Below, one piece after another: positions 1-9,736 of a DNA stretch of 64,000 nt; the first letter of the stretch is position 1; every line of letters begins with the position of its first letter. Position numbers and translations under genes: made by a program. The DNA is taken from positions 7,452,001 to 7,516,000 of the forward strand of contig OX439041.1 in assembly GCA_949317995.1 (NCBI GenBank), read 5' to 3'. The notes beneath the pieces are model-generated. The model did no database searches. It had not been told where the DNA came from and worked only from the letters and a program-made list of their open reading frames with translations. The stretch comes from Acholoe squamosa. Taxonomy: Eukaryota > Annelida > Polychaeta > Phyllodocida > Polynoidae.

Positions 1-1690
1 AACCCCGGAAGTTCAATCAGCTGATTAATTGCTAATATGGAAATTTATACTGACAAAATATAAGAAATATGCTGAAATATACCCACCACAAAAATTCTTT
101 GGAAAAAGAGTATTCAGTATCTAACCAATGGCACTTGTGTGAGTTAGAGGTACCATAGGGGCATGTCATGGTGAAATATGATGGAGTTATGTGCACTGGA
201 AGTGCCACTTGTGTGGAAAATACAGAATAAGAAGGGGGGGTACGTTAATGTTCGCAAAGGTTTATAACCACTCAGCAGTGGGGGCTTTGTGCAAGGGTGA
301 GCTTACCTGGTCAACACAACAGAGGGGGGACATGTCTAACATACCCACCATAAAACATTCCCCTGAATCCAAGATGGCGACCAGTAGGCAGGCATTTTCA
401 CACCGGGGTATGTTAATGACCGACGAGCACTATCTCCCTAATTTTGGCCACTATGGCTATGCTTTCGATCCCACAGGAGGATTAACACACCAAAATGCCC
501 AAATAGAGGTAGGAGAAGGAATATAACCCCAAAAAACCATGGGATAAGCACAATTTTGGCCGTGAGGGGGCCTAAAAGTTCACGACGAGGCAGAAATTTG
601 GCCATTCAAGCCCAAATTGGGGTGGGGGGGTCATTTCAAAACACCCAAAAATGGCCCAAAATGCATCTTACACACGTAGGGGGTCCTATTCTAAAGGACT
701 ATCAACAATTTAGACCCAAGGGTACATCATCTCGGCCAGGAGAGGCCAAATTCTGCTTGCCGAGCAAAAAATCATTAACGTACCCCAATTTTGAAAATAC
801 AGCCCGGGGTGGCCAAAGCTTCACCCTGGGGCCCCGGGCTGCATCGCAGGCCTCACCCGGCAACACATTTTACCCCCTAGCATCCAAAATACATTGTTTC
901 GGTACACAAAAAGCGATCTACGGCCCCCCACAGACATCTCCAACAATATTTCATCGGAATTTCATGGAATTTCGTGGAATTTCCTTACCTTTTTTGCGAA
1001 TTTGGGGTTCCTTTTGCAGTAGAACTCTGCCTAGGGGTAGCTATAAACAAGCTGTGACCTCCTCTGAGCTGAAACACGGTACCTGGATGCAGGCCACTTC
1101 CGCCAGGCAACAGGAAGTCGTTTTTCTCTCCCCAAGCTGTTTTTCCCACCGCCGATCATTAACGTACCCCGCTTACGAAGAGACCCCCCATACAGCCAAA
1201 CCAGACTGTATTTGGCCACAATTCTCATTCAGGCATGATGTATTTACTCTAAAAGTGGCCATAGACTGTGGGAATTGTATGTATTTGGTTTATTTTATTC
1301 TATTTAGAGGCAAAAGCCCGGGGTACGTTAATGATCACGGTGTGCATTGAAAATCACTTATATGTGCCTGGCAAGGGTAATTCCCGGAGTACATGAAAAA
1401 TCTTTTTATGGAAGACTCCCCCCTAGGGTACCTCTTAATTGCATATAATAAGAACACTGATAATATTCCCTAACCAGGTTAGATAGGCTCTATCATTAAC
1501 GTACCCCACATGAAAATTTATAATTAAATGCATATAGAAGATAAATTATGCCCCAAGACCCACCCAAACCATATGGAAATCTTAGCTGTGACCCCCCACT
1601 AAGGAATAAAAATATTATTGGTGGTGTAGAAGTGTTTCCCTTGCTATTATATGCCCAAGAAGCCACCTGACCAGTAAAACCTGGAATGAC

Positions 1691-1691
<1 letters not shown>
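1..1691. other. Unassigned flank with a recurring 14-bp motif
   Basis: No convincing gene is seen. Open frames here (for example about 556-1350) have no recognisable domain. The segment is marked by GGGGTACGTTAATG at 237-250 and 1320-1333, its reverse complement at 773-786, 1157-1170 and 1494-1507, and a one-mismatch copy at 405-418. It may be an old non-autonomous repeat; its family is unknown. Confidence 0.5.

Positions 1692-1692
<1 letters not shown>

Positions 1693-1754
<62 letters not shown>
1693..1754. repeat. (AT)31 microsatellite
   Basis: Uninterrupted alternating AT over 62 bases, read directly from the sequence. Confidence 0.97.
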
Positions 1755-1757
<3 letters not shown>

Positions 1758-1991
1758 AAGTAGATGAGGGATCAACACACACATCATGACAACAGAAAAT
1801 CACCAAGATTAGCTGAAACCCCAGCTTTAACAAAATGCAAATATCATTAACCTTTTTACATTTGATAGCCAAAGAAATATTTAAAAGATCTAGTTCTAGT
1901 TAAAGTTGGAACTCATCTTTTAGAATTTTGAGATTGCAAGACAAAACCCTTTTGCGAAGCACTAGCCAACTCTGTTTTTGGATTTTGTGAG

Positions 1992-2049
1992 TGATGTCAT
2001 GGTCAGCGTGTGATGTCACAGATGATGTCATTTGGCAATTGTGACATCA
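1992..2049. promoter_or_regulatory. Cluster of four TGATGTCA-type (CRE/ATF-like) sites
   Basis: TGATGTCA occurs at 1992-1999, 2011-2018 and 2023-2030, and its reverse complement TGACATCA at 2042-2049, four copies in 58 bases. The octamer resembles ATF/CREB half-site variants. It lies about 200 bases upstream of the 5' LTR of element 1, in the DNA into which that element inserted. Function is inferred only from clustering. Confidence 0.4.
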
Positions 2050-2249
2050 TGAGTCAGCCATGAAAAACCAGCCGTGCTCCTTGCCATATTTTTCTAGTAG
2101 GCCTGGCAAGTTACTCGCCCAATATAGTTACTTGCCAGAGCTGCATTGCCAGGGCTGCATTGATGGAGCATGATGACTCATGGGCATGATGCATTCCTGC
2201 ATCAGCAGCCCTTAAAGAGTTAATTATTACAGGGTTTTCTTGGTTCTTC

Positions 2250-2253
2250 AAAG
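2250..2253. repeat. Target-site duplication AAAG, left copy (element 1)
   Basis: AAAG directly precedes the 5' LTR and recurs at 16088-16091 directly after the 3' LTR. A 4-bp duplication is usual for Ty3/gypsy integrases, and it shows that both element ends are intact. Confidence 0.85.
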
Positions 2254-2628
2254 TGTAGAGGTACGTATTGTTCAACCATAGAGTTGGGTACCGTCTGACG
2301 TGGCGGGTGAGTCGAGTCGTCGGACGTTCCTCAGGTACCGGATAGGTGGCAGCACCGATCTGGGTCTGTGGGGACATCTGACGACGAACACCTGGATCCT
2401 TATATAAAGCCCAGGGCTCAGCCGCTACATCAGAGGCCCTTCTGGCCTCCGCACCATGTAGACCATTATTAATCATTATTAGCTGCCTCTTCTATACCAT
2501 TCGGCAGCCGTGAGTGTGCATTTAGTAATAAATCTAACCGTTGGCATACACTTGAATCACTGTCTTACTCTTTCTTTCCGAATCGTAAGACCCGAACCCC
2601 CAGGTCCGTAAGGCCTCAACCCCTTACA
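2254..2628 (+). repeat. 5' LTR of element 1 (375 bp)
   Basis: Nearly identical to 15713-16087. It contains a TATA box (TATATAAA, 2401-2408) and a polyadenylation signal AATAAA (2527-2532), so U3, R and U5 are all present. TG...CA ends are canonical. An antisense open frame across it is a by-product and not a gene. Confidence 0.95.
2401..2408 (+). promoter_or_regulatory. LTR TATA box, element 1
   Basis: TATATAAA lies in a GC-balanced context in the LTR, about 120 bases before AATAAA. Transcription would start near 2430. The same box is conserved in the 3' LTR. Confidence 0.7.
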
Positions 2629-2629
2629 C

Positions 2630-2647
2630 TGGTGCCGTGACCAGTTA
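2630..2647 (+). other. Primer-binding site, element 1
   Basis: TGGTGCCGTGACC begins one base after the LTR. The leading TGG is what complementarity to a tRNA CCA end requires. The priming tRNA is not identified. Confidence 0.65.
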
Positions 2648-2767
2648 ATTCTGGTGTAAAGCCCGGACGTTATAACGTCTGAACGGCTGGTACATGGGTT
2701 AGATAGCCTCACGGAAGCTAACCCAGCAGGGCAATTAATTGCCCAGGAGAATGGCAATGGATCATTA

Positions 2768-4672
2768 GTGCTCCAAACCCATTCGAACTCCCAAGCTGCG
2801 GAATCTGCATCTTGGAGAGATCCCGAACCCCACTATAATGATAGTGAGGAGAATCTACCAGACTCTGTACGACGTGAACAGTCCATACAGAGACAGGGCA
2901 ACTTAATAAACCAACAATCACTTGTTGACGAGTTAACTAATTCGATGTTCGAAATTGGTGGTAGTACTAATCCAGAACATCCGGCACCGATGCCAAAAAG
3001 GGTAACATTCGGAGAACTACCTTATAGATTACCCAGACCCGGACTACCAATATTAGATTACAGCGCTATAGATGGCGACTTAACCTATGCGGTACCGGAA
3101 GGTGAGGAATTTAAACGACCGGATGTCCTGTTGTTAAATGAAACTTATGTAACTTTGAACGAGAACTTAAATACCTTGGTCAAAGCTAAAGATGAAGTAT
3201 TCCATGAAAAACTTCAGCTGGAAGAGGACCTAACTGGCATGCGAAAGGAATTCGAAGCCAGAAGGAGTGAGTACATGAAGGAACTCGAGAATGAAGAACT
3301 AAAACTTCAGGAAATGAGAAAGTCATTCAATAAGGAATATGACAATAGACACATTCGTATCCAAACATACATAGATACGAACGATCAACTAAGTCTTGAT
3401 AAGGCAAAATTCGAATCCGAAATATGCCATTATCAGAGCGAGTTAGAGAAATTGAAACTTCAGTGTAGTAAACAAGCTGAAGACAATGAAACCATCCGGG
3501 TAGGCATTATAGCTTACAATAAACAACTGGAGGAAGATAGACAGAAACTCACGAATGAGCTTCAGGAATTGCAGAATACTCCAATAACCTTAGACAAATA
3601 TGTAGAAGCTGCCCAGCTGACTATAGGTAATATAGATCCAGCTGTGGTGTCCACAATGTTGGGAAAAACATCCAAGGATGCATCTCCAATTAGATACAAC
3701 CCATTCGTTGATGACGGGGCTGATAAGAATGTAGTATCCGGAATCTATAAGAAACCGGATAATACCGCAGGTAATGGAAACGCACCTACACCAGCAACTC
3801 CTGTGCTGGATACAATAGGTCCGGCACCACCAATACCAGATTTGAGTCATAAAATTAGAGCGACTCACGATAGTGCTACTGGAACTAACAATAATACACC
3901 TGTGGCACAACCGAGAGTACCGGGACCACCGAGACATATGTTAACACCACCTTCATATTTCTCCCAACCCGGCCATAGTACACCAGCAGGTCCAACATTA
4001 CCGAACCCACCTCCGGGTCAAGGTAATGGTCCTACTGATGGACGTTTTCTAAGACCAAACCCGCCACAAAACAATGTTAACGGCGGTACGTACCAACCAA
4101 AAACAACTTCCTATGGATATAGATATAATTATAATCCGGCAGGAAGTAGTAATTACCAAAATGGTAATAACTATAATCAGGGATGGAATCAAAATAATTC
4201 TTACCCTAGGTATGCATCTTCCGGAACAGCTGGAAATGCCGGTTACAGTGGTGGATGCCCTAGCGGTTCATCCGGACACTATCCTAACAACGGTCCACCA
4301 GGAGGGAACCCTCCAGGCGGCCCAGGAGGATCCGGATCCGGAGGATCAGGATCAGGAGGAGATGGCAGGAAGCCAAATAGAAGAACTTCCATGCCCGCAG
4401 GGATGCAAACCATCTTTGATAGAAGCCAATGTATCCAAAACCTTGGCATTGACTGCTACCGAAAGGGAGCAGATGGCATGGAAGTCATGAACTGGAGCAT
4501 GCGAGAAGCAGATAGACTACGCGGATGTAATAATCCGTCACGTAGACAGGCACGGATACCCCCTCCATATGATTCCAATGATCCATGGAAGGATAGGTAT
4601 CAAGCTTTTGTCGACGAAGTCAATTGTAGTGGCTGGACAAAGGAAGAAGCTCTGCCGTATTTGGTTGAATAA
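2768..4672 (+). CDS. gag: Gag polyprotein, N-terminal part (element 1)
   Basis: A 634-codon frame. Residues about 120-290 are charged, Glu/Lys-rich and predicted coiled coil. Residues about 340-540 are low-complexity Pro/Gly/Asn/Tyr-rich, ending in a Gly-Ser run, and the last 90 residues lead into the capsid. The frame closes at 4672 inside what should be capsid, while the capsid continues in another frame that opens before 4672. The 5' limit is uncertain: the frame is open upstream and the listed start is not a strong ATG. Structural protein of the virus-like particle. The coiled coil plus disordered N-terminus is unusually long for Ty3 Gag. Assignment rests on position and on the downstream capsid and zinc knuckle. 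Confidence 0.75.
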   Translation: MLQTHSNSQAAESASWRDPEPHYNDSEENLPDSVRREQSIQRQGNLINQQSLVDELTNSMFEIGGSTNPEHPAPMPKRVTFGELPYRLPRPGLPILDYSAIDGDLTYAVPEGEEFKRPDVLLLNETYVTLNENLNTLVKAKDEVFHEKLQLEEDLTGMRKEFEARRSEYMKELENEELKLQEMRKSFNKEYDNRHIRIQTYIDTNDQLSLDKAKFESEICHYQSELEKLKLQCSKQAEDNETIRVGIIAYNKQLEEDRQKLTNELQELQNTPITLDKYVEAAQLTIGNIDPAVVSTMLGKTSKDASPIRYNPFVDDGADKNVVSGIYKKPDNTAGNGNAPTPATPVLDTIGPAPPIPDLSHKIRATHDSATGTNNNTPVAQPRVPGPPRHMLTPPSYFSQPGHSTPAGPTLPNPPPGQGNGPTDGRFLRPNPPQNNVNGGTYQPKTTSYGYRYNYNPAGSSNYQNGNNYNQGWNQNNSYPRYASSGTAGNAGYSGGCPSGSSGHYPNNGPPGGNPPGGPGGSGSGGSGSGGDGRKPNRRTSMPAGMQTIFDRSQCIQNLGIDCYRKGADGMEVMNWSMREADRLRGCNNPSRRQARIPPPYDSNDPWKDRYQAFVDEVNCSGWTKEEALPYLVE

Positions 4673-5552
4673 AGGTGGAAAAGTAGCCCTCAACCAATGG
4701 AGAGCAGCATACGGATTATACGGCACCTATGATCAATTGGTCGAATGTGCCGCATACCTATTCGGATCAATCATTAGAGAAGATCCATGGGTAAGCTTCA
4801 AGCAAAGGACACAGAAACCTAAAGAATCTCACAAGGTCTTTGGTCTGGAGCTACAGGACTTGCTATCAAAAGCGCGTCCGAATTGGGCTCATGACGATGA
4901 CTGTTATCTACAGGAATTGTTTATACAATTCTATAATGGATTGCGGGATCCAGATCACAAACAAGTAGTTTGGGATTCTTGGAAGGATGACACTTCCTTC
5001 AGTGACCTGTTCATATCAATAGATGGACATGACATGAAGAAACGATTGGTAGGTCTAGGACCTAACCCGGTAAGAGCAGCCCCTTTTCAATACGGAGGTA
5101 CACCTGCTCCGATATATGAGACTTCCCAGTTAGCCGCGGTCGATTCGCATGAAGCTGATGAGGAGGATGAATATGTCTCCGACGAAAACGGAGAATATAT
5201 TGGATCAGTCCAGGTAGCTGGAAAGTATTACCGACAAAAGCGGTATAGGAAGGTACATTCGAGAGGAAAGGGAGGATCCGTTGCTGGTAAAACAACTTCC
5301 GGATCGACCCAATCTGGCAATGTGACCTCTACAGCGAAGCCAACTGTGGCAGCCACTGTTGCTCCTACTAATATGATGGAAACATTAATAGCCGGATTAA
5401 CAGAAGCTCTAAAGAGACCGAGAGTCGATAAATCTCAAAGGAGATGTTACAGATGCCAGAAACTGGGGCACTATGCTCCAGAATGTATGGCTGAGAAACC
5501 TGTCCCTCGTAGACAGGAGAGTGTCTCTGGAATAAGTACAGAGGAAAACTAA
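4569..5552 (+). pseudogene. gag: Gag capsid and zinc-knuckle nucleocapsid (element 1, frame-shifted from N-terminal gag)
   Basis: Coding from about 4655. A capsid-like segment (WRAAYGLYGTYDQLVE onward, then FKQRTQKPKESHKVF and an FYNGLRDP block, as in Retrotrans_gag domains) is followed by an acidic linker, a basic stretch and one CCHC knuckle (CYRCQKLGHYAPEC, about residues 297-310). It overlaps the previous gag frame by 104 bases in a different frame, probably an inactivating indel near 4655. The stop at 5550-5552 is overlapped by the open pol frame in -1, the usual gag-pol arrangement. The knuckle and the preceding RPRVD motif match the gag remnant of element 3 at 60910-60990. Confidence 0.85.
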
Positions 5553-5662
5553 GGAGGGGTCTCCCGACGGGCAAAGAAGGGGATCCCAGTGACAAATCTT
5601 GCCATGATATCACCATCCGTGATGATAGTTCGCATGTAGTAGCAAACTCGCCTAGCACCGAG

Positions 5663-6733
5663 GTGGTTGTAGACACCCAGAAGGTTAGGGAAGCTGATAT
5701 AACAGGTGACACGGGAGCACAGGGGAAACCCGATATCAGTAACGAGGCAGGCGGCTACGAGTTAGCCAGGGTTGGTAGTGCCCACCTGCCCCCGGGTCAT
5801 CCTTGTCTGGAATACCTGAAAGGATGTGGATCGACTCCTGGTGTGAACAATGACGTTCCGATCATCACGGATATGCCCTCTGTTTTAAACGGAAGGCGGT
5901 GGTATGTTTGCCTTACTGTTAACAGAAGATCTGCCGAATTTCTCATAGATACGGGAGCTAGCCACTCCTGTATCTCCAAGAGGTTCTATGATCTTATACC
6001 GGATGAGCATGATACTCTCAAAACGGGGGGGAGTGCTCAAACGGCCGATGGCAGTACCTTGCAAACGTATGGTAGAACTTGTGTGAAGCTACAATTGGAT
6101 GGAGTACATGACTATGTCATGAGCGCCACCGTTGCGGATATAGCAGATGAGGGGATACTCGGGTTGGATTTCGCATCCCTGTATGGAGTTGTGTTGGAAC
6201 CCCAATCAGGAGTGTTGAGTGTGAAATACCCGTATCCTGTAAAGGTTAGATGTGTACTGAGACAAGTGAGCAGTATGGCTAGTGTGGCACACACTGTGCG
6301 AATCCCTCCGGGAGTAGCCTGTGATGTGCTAGTAAGAAGTGATCCTGCAATGCGCAATAAGCCTGCAGTGATAGAACCGGATGTAGCTACTCTGTCAAGT
6401 ATCGGATTGATATCTGCAGACACTATTGTAGCAAATGCATCCTGGTCGGTAGTACCTGTCTCCAATACTGGAAACAGTACTATCTACTTGAAAAAGGGAC
6501 AAGTTTTTGGAAACGTGACCCTTTCGGAAACTGTAATGGATAGTAAGTTAAACTTACAAAAGGTCACAGGAAATGATGAAATTTCGGAAGATTTACTCAA
6601 GTTGTATGAAGAAACTTCATTAGAAGATCCGGAACACCGGAAAGAGTTCTATGATTTGCTCTGTCAGTATAGGACTGCCTTTGCCAAACCTGGTGAAAAA
6701 TTAGGTACGACAAACAAGGTAGTACATAAATAG
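5663..6733 (+). CDS. pol: Pol N-terminus: aspartic protease and linker to RT (element 1)
   Basis: The frame is open from about 5525, so expression by -1 frameshift from gag is plausible. The protease active site DTGASHS lies near residues 97-103 with a downstream ILGLDF flap/dimer motif typical of retroviral-type proteases. After it comes about 150 residues of linker that has a counterpart in element 3. The frame ends at TAG 6731-6733; the conserved continuation into RT is open in the -1 frame immediately afterwards. This is most simply a one-base loss that separates protease from RT in this copy. Confidence 0.88.
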   Translation: MVVDTQKVREADITGDTGAQGKPDISNEAGGYELARVGSAHLPPGHPCLEYLKGCGSTPGVNNDVPIITDMPSVLNGRRWYVCLTVNRRSAEFLIDTGASHSCISKRFYDLIPDEHDTLKTGGSAQTADGSTLQTYGRTCVKLQLDGVHDYVMSATVADIADEGILGLDFASLYGVVLEPQSGVLSVKYPYPVKVRCVLRQVSSMASVAHTVRIPPGVACDVLVRSDPAMRNKPAVIEPDVATLSSIGLISADTIVANASWSVVPVSNTGNSTIYLKKGQVFGNVTLSETVMDSKLNLQKVTGNDEISEDLLKLYEETSLEDPEHRKEFYDLLCQYRTAFAKPGEKLGTTNKVVHK

Positions 6734-6819
6734 ATACTGGAGATGCGGAACCCTTTAAAATACCGTATAGGCGGTTACCTTTAGCGAAAAAGAGAGTAGC
6801 TGAAGAGGAAATAAACAAG

Positions 6820-9429
6820 ATGTTGGAACAGGATGTAATAGTCCCTTCCAATAGTCCATGGAGTAGTCCTGTGTGTATGGTAACAAAAAAAGATGGTACT
6901 ATCCGCTTTTGCATAGACTACAGGAAGTTGAATGGAGTAACGAAAAAGAATTTGTATCCATTACCGAGAATAGACGAAACCATTGACTCCTTAGGAGGAA
7001 ACAGTTGGTTTTGTACCCTAGACTTGCAATCGGGTTATTGGCAAGTGGGAATGAATCCTTCAGATATGGAGAAAACTGCATTTTCGAGTCATATTGGGCT
7101 ATTCCAATATAACGTAATGCCGTTTGGTTTGTGCAATGCACCAGCAACATTTGAAGCAATGATGGAAACTATCCTAAGTGATTTATTGTGGAAAAGATGT
7201 CTTGTATACCTTGACAATGTCATAGTCTTCGGAAAAACATTCGAAGAGTGTTCTAATAACCTAAAAATGGTACTAGAACGTATTATCTCTAACGGTCTCA
7301 AATTGAAACCTAGGAAATGCCACATGTTTAGAAAGTCCATAAATTATTTGGGCCGCATCATTAGTGATGAAGGAATAAAAGCTGATCCGGAGAAAATCGA
7401 ATCAGTTACGAATTGGAATAGACCTAAAACACCCAAAGAGGTGAGGTCCTTTTTAGGATTCTGTTCCTATTACAGGGAATTTATTCCGAATTATTCTAGA
7501 GTCAGTTATCCATTACAAGCAATAGCTAACTGGACTCCAGGAAGTACCAAGGAAAAATTTCCTTGGACGCATGAACAGGAATCTGCTTTTCAAAAGCTAA
7601 AAGACCTGTTCACGAGTACTTCGGTATTACAATATCCGAATGAAACGGATCATTTCATACTGGATACTGATGCTAGTAATGATAGCATTGGTGCAGCTCT
7701 CTCGCAAGTCCAAAATGGGAGGGAGGTAATTATTGCCTTTGCCAGCAATACACTGAGCAAAACTCAGCGCAATTACTGCACAACCAAAAGAGAGTTGTTA
7801 GCAGTAGTCGTATATACCAAGAAGTTCAAACATTTTCTATGGCGAACGAACTTTACACTACGTACAGATCACTCCTCTTTAAGATGGCTACTGAACTTCC
7901 GAGATGCTGAAGGAATGTTAGGCCGATGGTTAGCCCATCTATCGGAATATGGGCTTGAACATCACCAGATTCAGCATAGACCTGGAGTGAAGCATTTTAA
8001 TGCTGATGCTTTGTCTCGAATACCAATCCGGAAATGTGATAATCCGGATTGTACTGATTGTGGAGCTCATAGGGCAGTGTTAGCAGGGATTCGAAGACCA
8101 TTCGAACCCCTAGTTGCCAGCATACTGGATTGGTCTATGGATCACATACGACGTTTCCAGGAAGCTGACTCAATAACTGCGCAGCTATTGCAATTAGTAC
8201 CAAAGGGTATACGTCCAGTTAGACCTGAGATCTCTCTGGAAAATCGAGAAATGAGAAGGTTTCTTGCTCAATTGACCGAGCTTGAAGTCCGGAAAGGCGT
8301 GTTATACCGTTGGAAGCCATGTAATAATAGTGAGAAAATCATGCAAGTGGTGATACCACATGCCATGAGACATGACATTATGTACTTCTGTCATGGACAC
8401 CGGACCAGTGGTCATTTCGGAAGGAAACGCTTGTTGGCACGACTTTCCAAAAAATACTACTGGCCTGGCATGACAAGGGACTTGCAAAGATGGGTAATCA
8501 CCTGTCCGGATTGTTGTAAAAACAAACCCGGACCCGGGATGGGCAAACTTCCCCTATCCCAAGAACTTTTCGGAGTTAGATTCGCAAGAATCGGGGTAGA
8601 TATCATTAGTGGATTGAATACAACCGCTAATGACAATACCTGTATGATGGTAGTGTGTGATTATTACACAAAATACACTAAAGTATTTCCACTACCGGAC
8701 TACAAAGCAGTTACTTGTGCCGAAGCCTTTGTAAAAGGTTGGGTACTAAGTTTCGGTGTACCATTAATGCTACACAGTGACCAAGGCAGAGAATTCGAAT
8801 CAAATCTCTGGCAGGGTATGTGCGAATACTTAGCTATTTGTAAGACTAGAACCAACCCGTATAGGCCACAAAGCGACGGATTGGTAGAAAAGTTCAATAG
8901 AACCCTTATCCAAGTTCTAAAATCACTTGTCAATGAACATATGGACGACTGGGATGAGCAATGTCATTTTGTGACACATGCTTATAACAGTACGGTACAT
9001 TCAAGTACAAATTGTACCCCGAACCTTTTAGTATTCGGAGAGGATCTGATAATGCCTGCCGACTTAGTATTTGGAGTCGTAGGGATGGACCCGGAACTAC
9101 CTTGCCATGTAGTTTTTGTGGAATGTTTAAGAGACAGATTTAAAAAAGCATATGAGTCTGTCCGAATCGATTTGGAGAAAAGTGCCAAATGGCAGAAAGC
9201 TGGATATGATACCGATCTAAAGCATCGGAAATTCCAATCCGGAGACAGAGTTCTCAGATTACATGAACCACTTAGACACATAAAATTAGCGTCTTATTGG
9301 GATGGTCCCTTCACGGTAACACAAGTTATTAGTGATTGTACCGTAATTATTAAATCTGACCTTGGTCGACTTTATAAGTCAAATGTGGCTAGATTAAGGG
9401 AGGGAGAGCTCCACAGAAATGTATGGTGA
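6820..9429 (+). CDS. pol: Reverse transcriptase, RNase H and integrase (element 1)
   Basis: 869 residues. RT: FCIDYRKLN near residue 30, PFGLCNAP near 106, and an active-site box reading YLDN (130-133) where the family has YLDD. RNase H: TDASND near 280, TDHSSL near 349, DALSR near 397. Integrase: HHCC zinc site (HGHRTSGH, CPDCC) at about 525-565, then catalytic D594, D654 and E690 with the D,D(35)E spacing. The C-terminal domain ends at 9429 and overlaps the AT-hook ORF. True coding extends upstream of 6820 to about 6733 in this frame. The Asn in the RT box (AAT at 7216-7218) should abolish polymerase activity; otherwise the frame is complete. Confidence 0.95.
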   Translation: MLEQDVIVPSNSPWSSPVCMVTKKDGTIRFCIDYRKLNGVTKKNLYPLPRIDETIDSLGGNSWFCTLDLQSGYWQVGMNPSDMEKTAFSSHIGLFQYNVMPFGLCNAPATFEAMMETILSDLLWKRCLVYLDNVIVFGKTFEECSNNLKMVLERIISNGLKLKPRKCHMFRKSINYLGRIISDEGIKADPEKIESVTNWNRPKTPKEVRSFLGFCSYYREFIPNYSRVSYPLQAIANWTPGSTKEKFPWTHEQESAFQKLKDLFTSTSVLQYPNETDHFILDTDASNDSIGAALSQVQNGREVIIAFASNTLSKTQRNYCTTKRELLAVVVYTKKFKHFLWRTNFTLRTDHSSLRWLLNFRDAEGMLGRWLAHLSEYGLEHHQIQHRPGVKHFNADALSRIPIRKCDNPDCTDCGAHRAVLAGIRRPFEPLVASILDWSMDHIRRFQEADSITAQLLQLVPKGIRPVRPEISLENREMRRFLAQLTELEVRKGVLYRWKPCNNSEKIMQVVIPHAMRHDIMYFCHGHRTSGHFGRKRLLARLSKKYYWPGMTRDLQRWVITCPDCCKNKPGPGMGKLPLSQELFGVRFARIGVDIISGLNTTANDNTCMMVVCDYYTKYTKVFPLPDYKAVTCAEAFVKGWVLSFGVPLMLHSDQGREFESNLWQGMCEYLAICKTRTNPYRPQSDGLVEKFNRTLIQVLKSLVNEHMDDWDEQCHFVTHAYNSTVHSSTNCTPNLLVFGEDLIMPADLVFGVVGMDPELPCHVVFVECLRDRFKKAYESVRIDLEKSAKWQKAGYDTDLKHRKFQSGDRVLRLHEPLRHIKLASYWDGPFTVTQVISDCTVIIKSDLGRLYKSNVARLREGELHRNVW

Positions 9430-9736
9430 AGGTTCCGGAAAAATCCTGAACCAGAATCGTATAATAGACCAGGTAAAGAACACTACAGTGAAGCGAGGCC
9501 GTGGTAGGCCTAAGAAGTGTTCCGAATCAGTGGCACCCACGACAACACCGATTAAGCGTGGGCGAGTTAAAAAAGTCTCGGCAGGTGAAGACAAAAAGAA
9601 GAGGAAAGGTGTCTCGAAGGCTAAGAAACACCTAGAAAAGGCTCTTCAGACTGTCAGGTCCGATAAAGAACTATCCGAGAAGGGGAGATACGTTCGTCGC
9701 ACCCCTCGAATTGCCCAGAGGACTGCAGTGACCTAA
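9419..9736 (+). CDS. Basic AT-hook protein or integrase C-terminal tail (element 1)
   Basis: 105 residues, very rich in Lys and Arg, with an AT-hook core RGRGRPKK at residues about 27-34 and a second RGRVKK. It overlaps the end of integrase by 11 bases in another frame. Equivalent RGRP motifs follow integrase in element 3 (about 57140-57185, minus strand) and end the integrase ORF of element 2. The tail therefore probably belonged to the integrase polyprotein and would tether it to AT-rich DNA. Whether the frame change here is programmed or a mutation is unknown. Confidence 0.7.
   Translation: MYGEGSGKILNQNRIIDQVKNTTVKRGRGRPKKCSESVAPTTTPIKRGRVKKVSAGEDKKKRKGVSKAKKHLEKALQTVRSDKELSEKGRYVRRTPRIAQRTAVT

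Noticed and set aside
556-1350. 264-codon open frame in the left flank
   Set aside because: No recognisable domain, no good start context, and it runs through three copies of the 14-bp motif, giving the repeated LTYP peptide. More likely chance openness in C/G-rich DNA.
2111-2476. 121-codon minus-strand frame across the 5' LTR
   Set aside because: The same frame appears at the 3' LTR (15693-15935) only because the LTRs are copies; it crosses LTR and flank and has no domain.
4569-4672. Programmed frameshift between the two gag frames of element 1
   Set aside because: The break falls inside the capsid domain, where programmed shifts are not expected; an indel is simpler.
5541-5552. Programmed -1 slippery site at the gag stop of element 1 (GGAAAAC)
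   Set aside because: The pol frame is open in -1 across the stop, but the heptamer does not fit the X XXY YYZ rule, so a slip site is not claimed.
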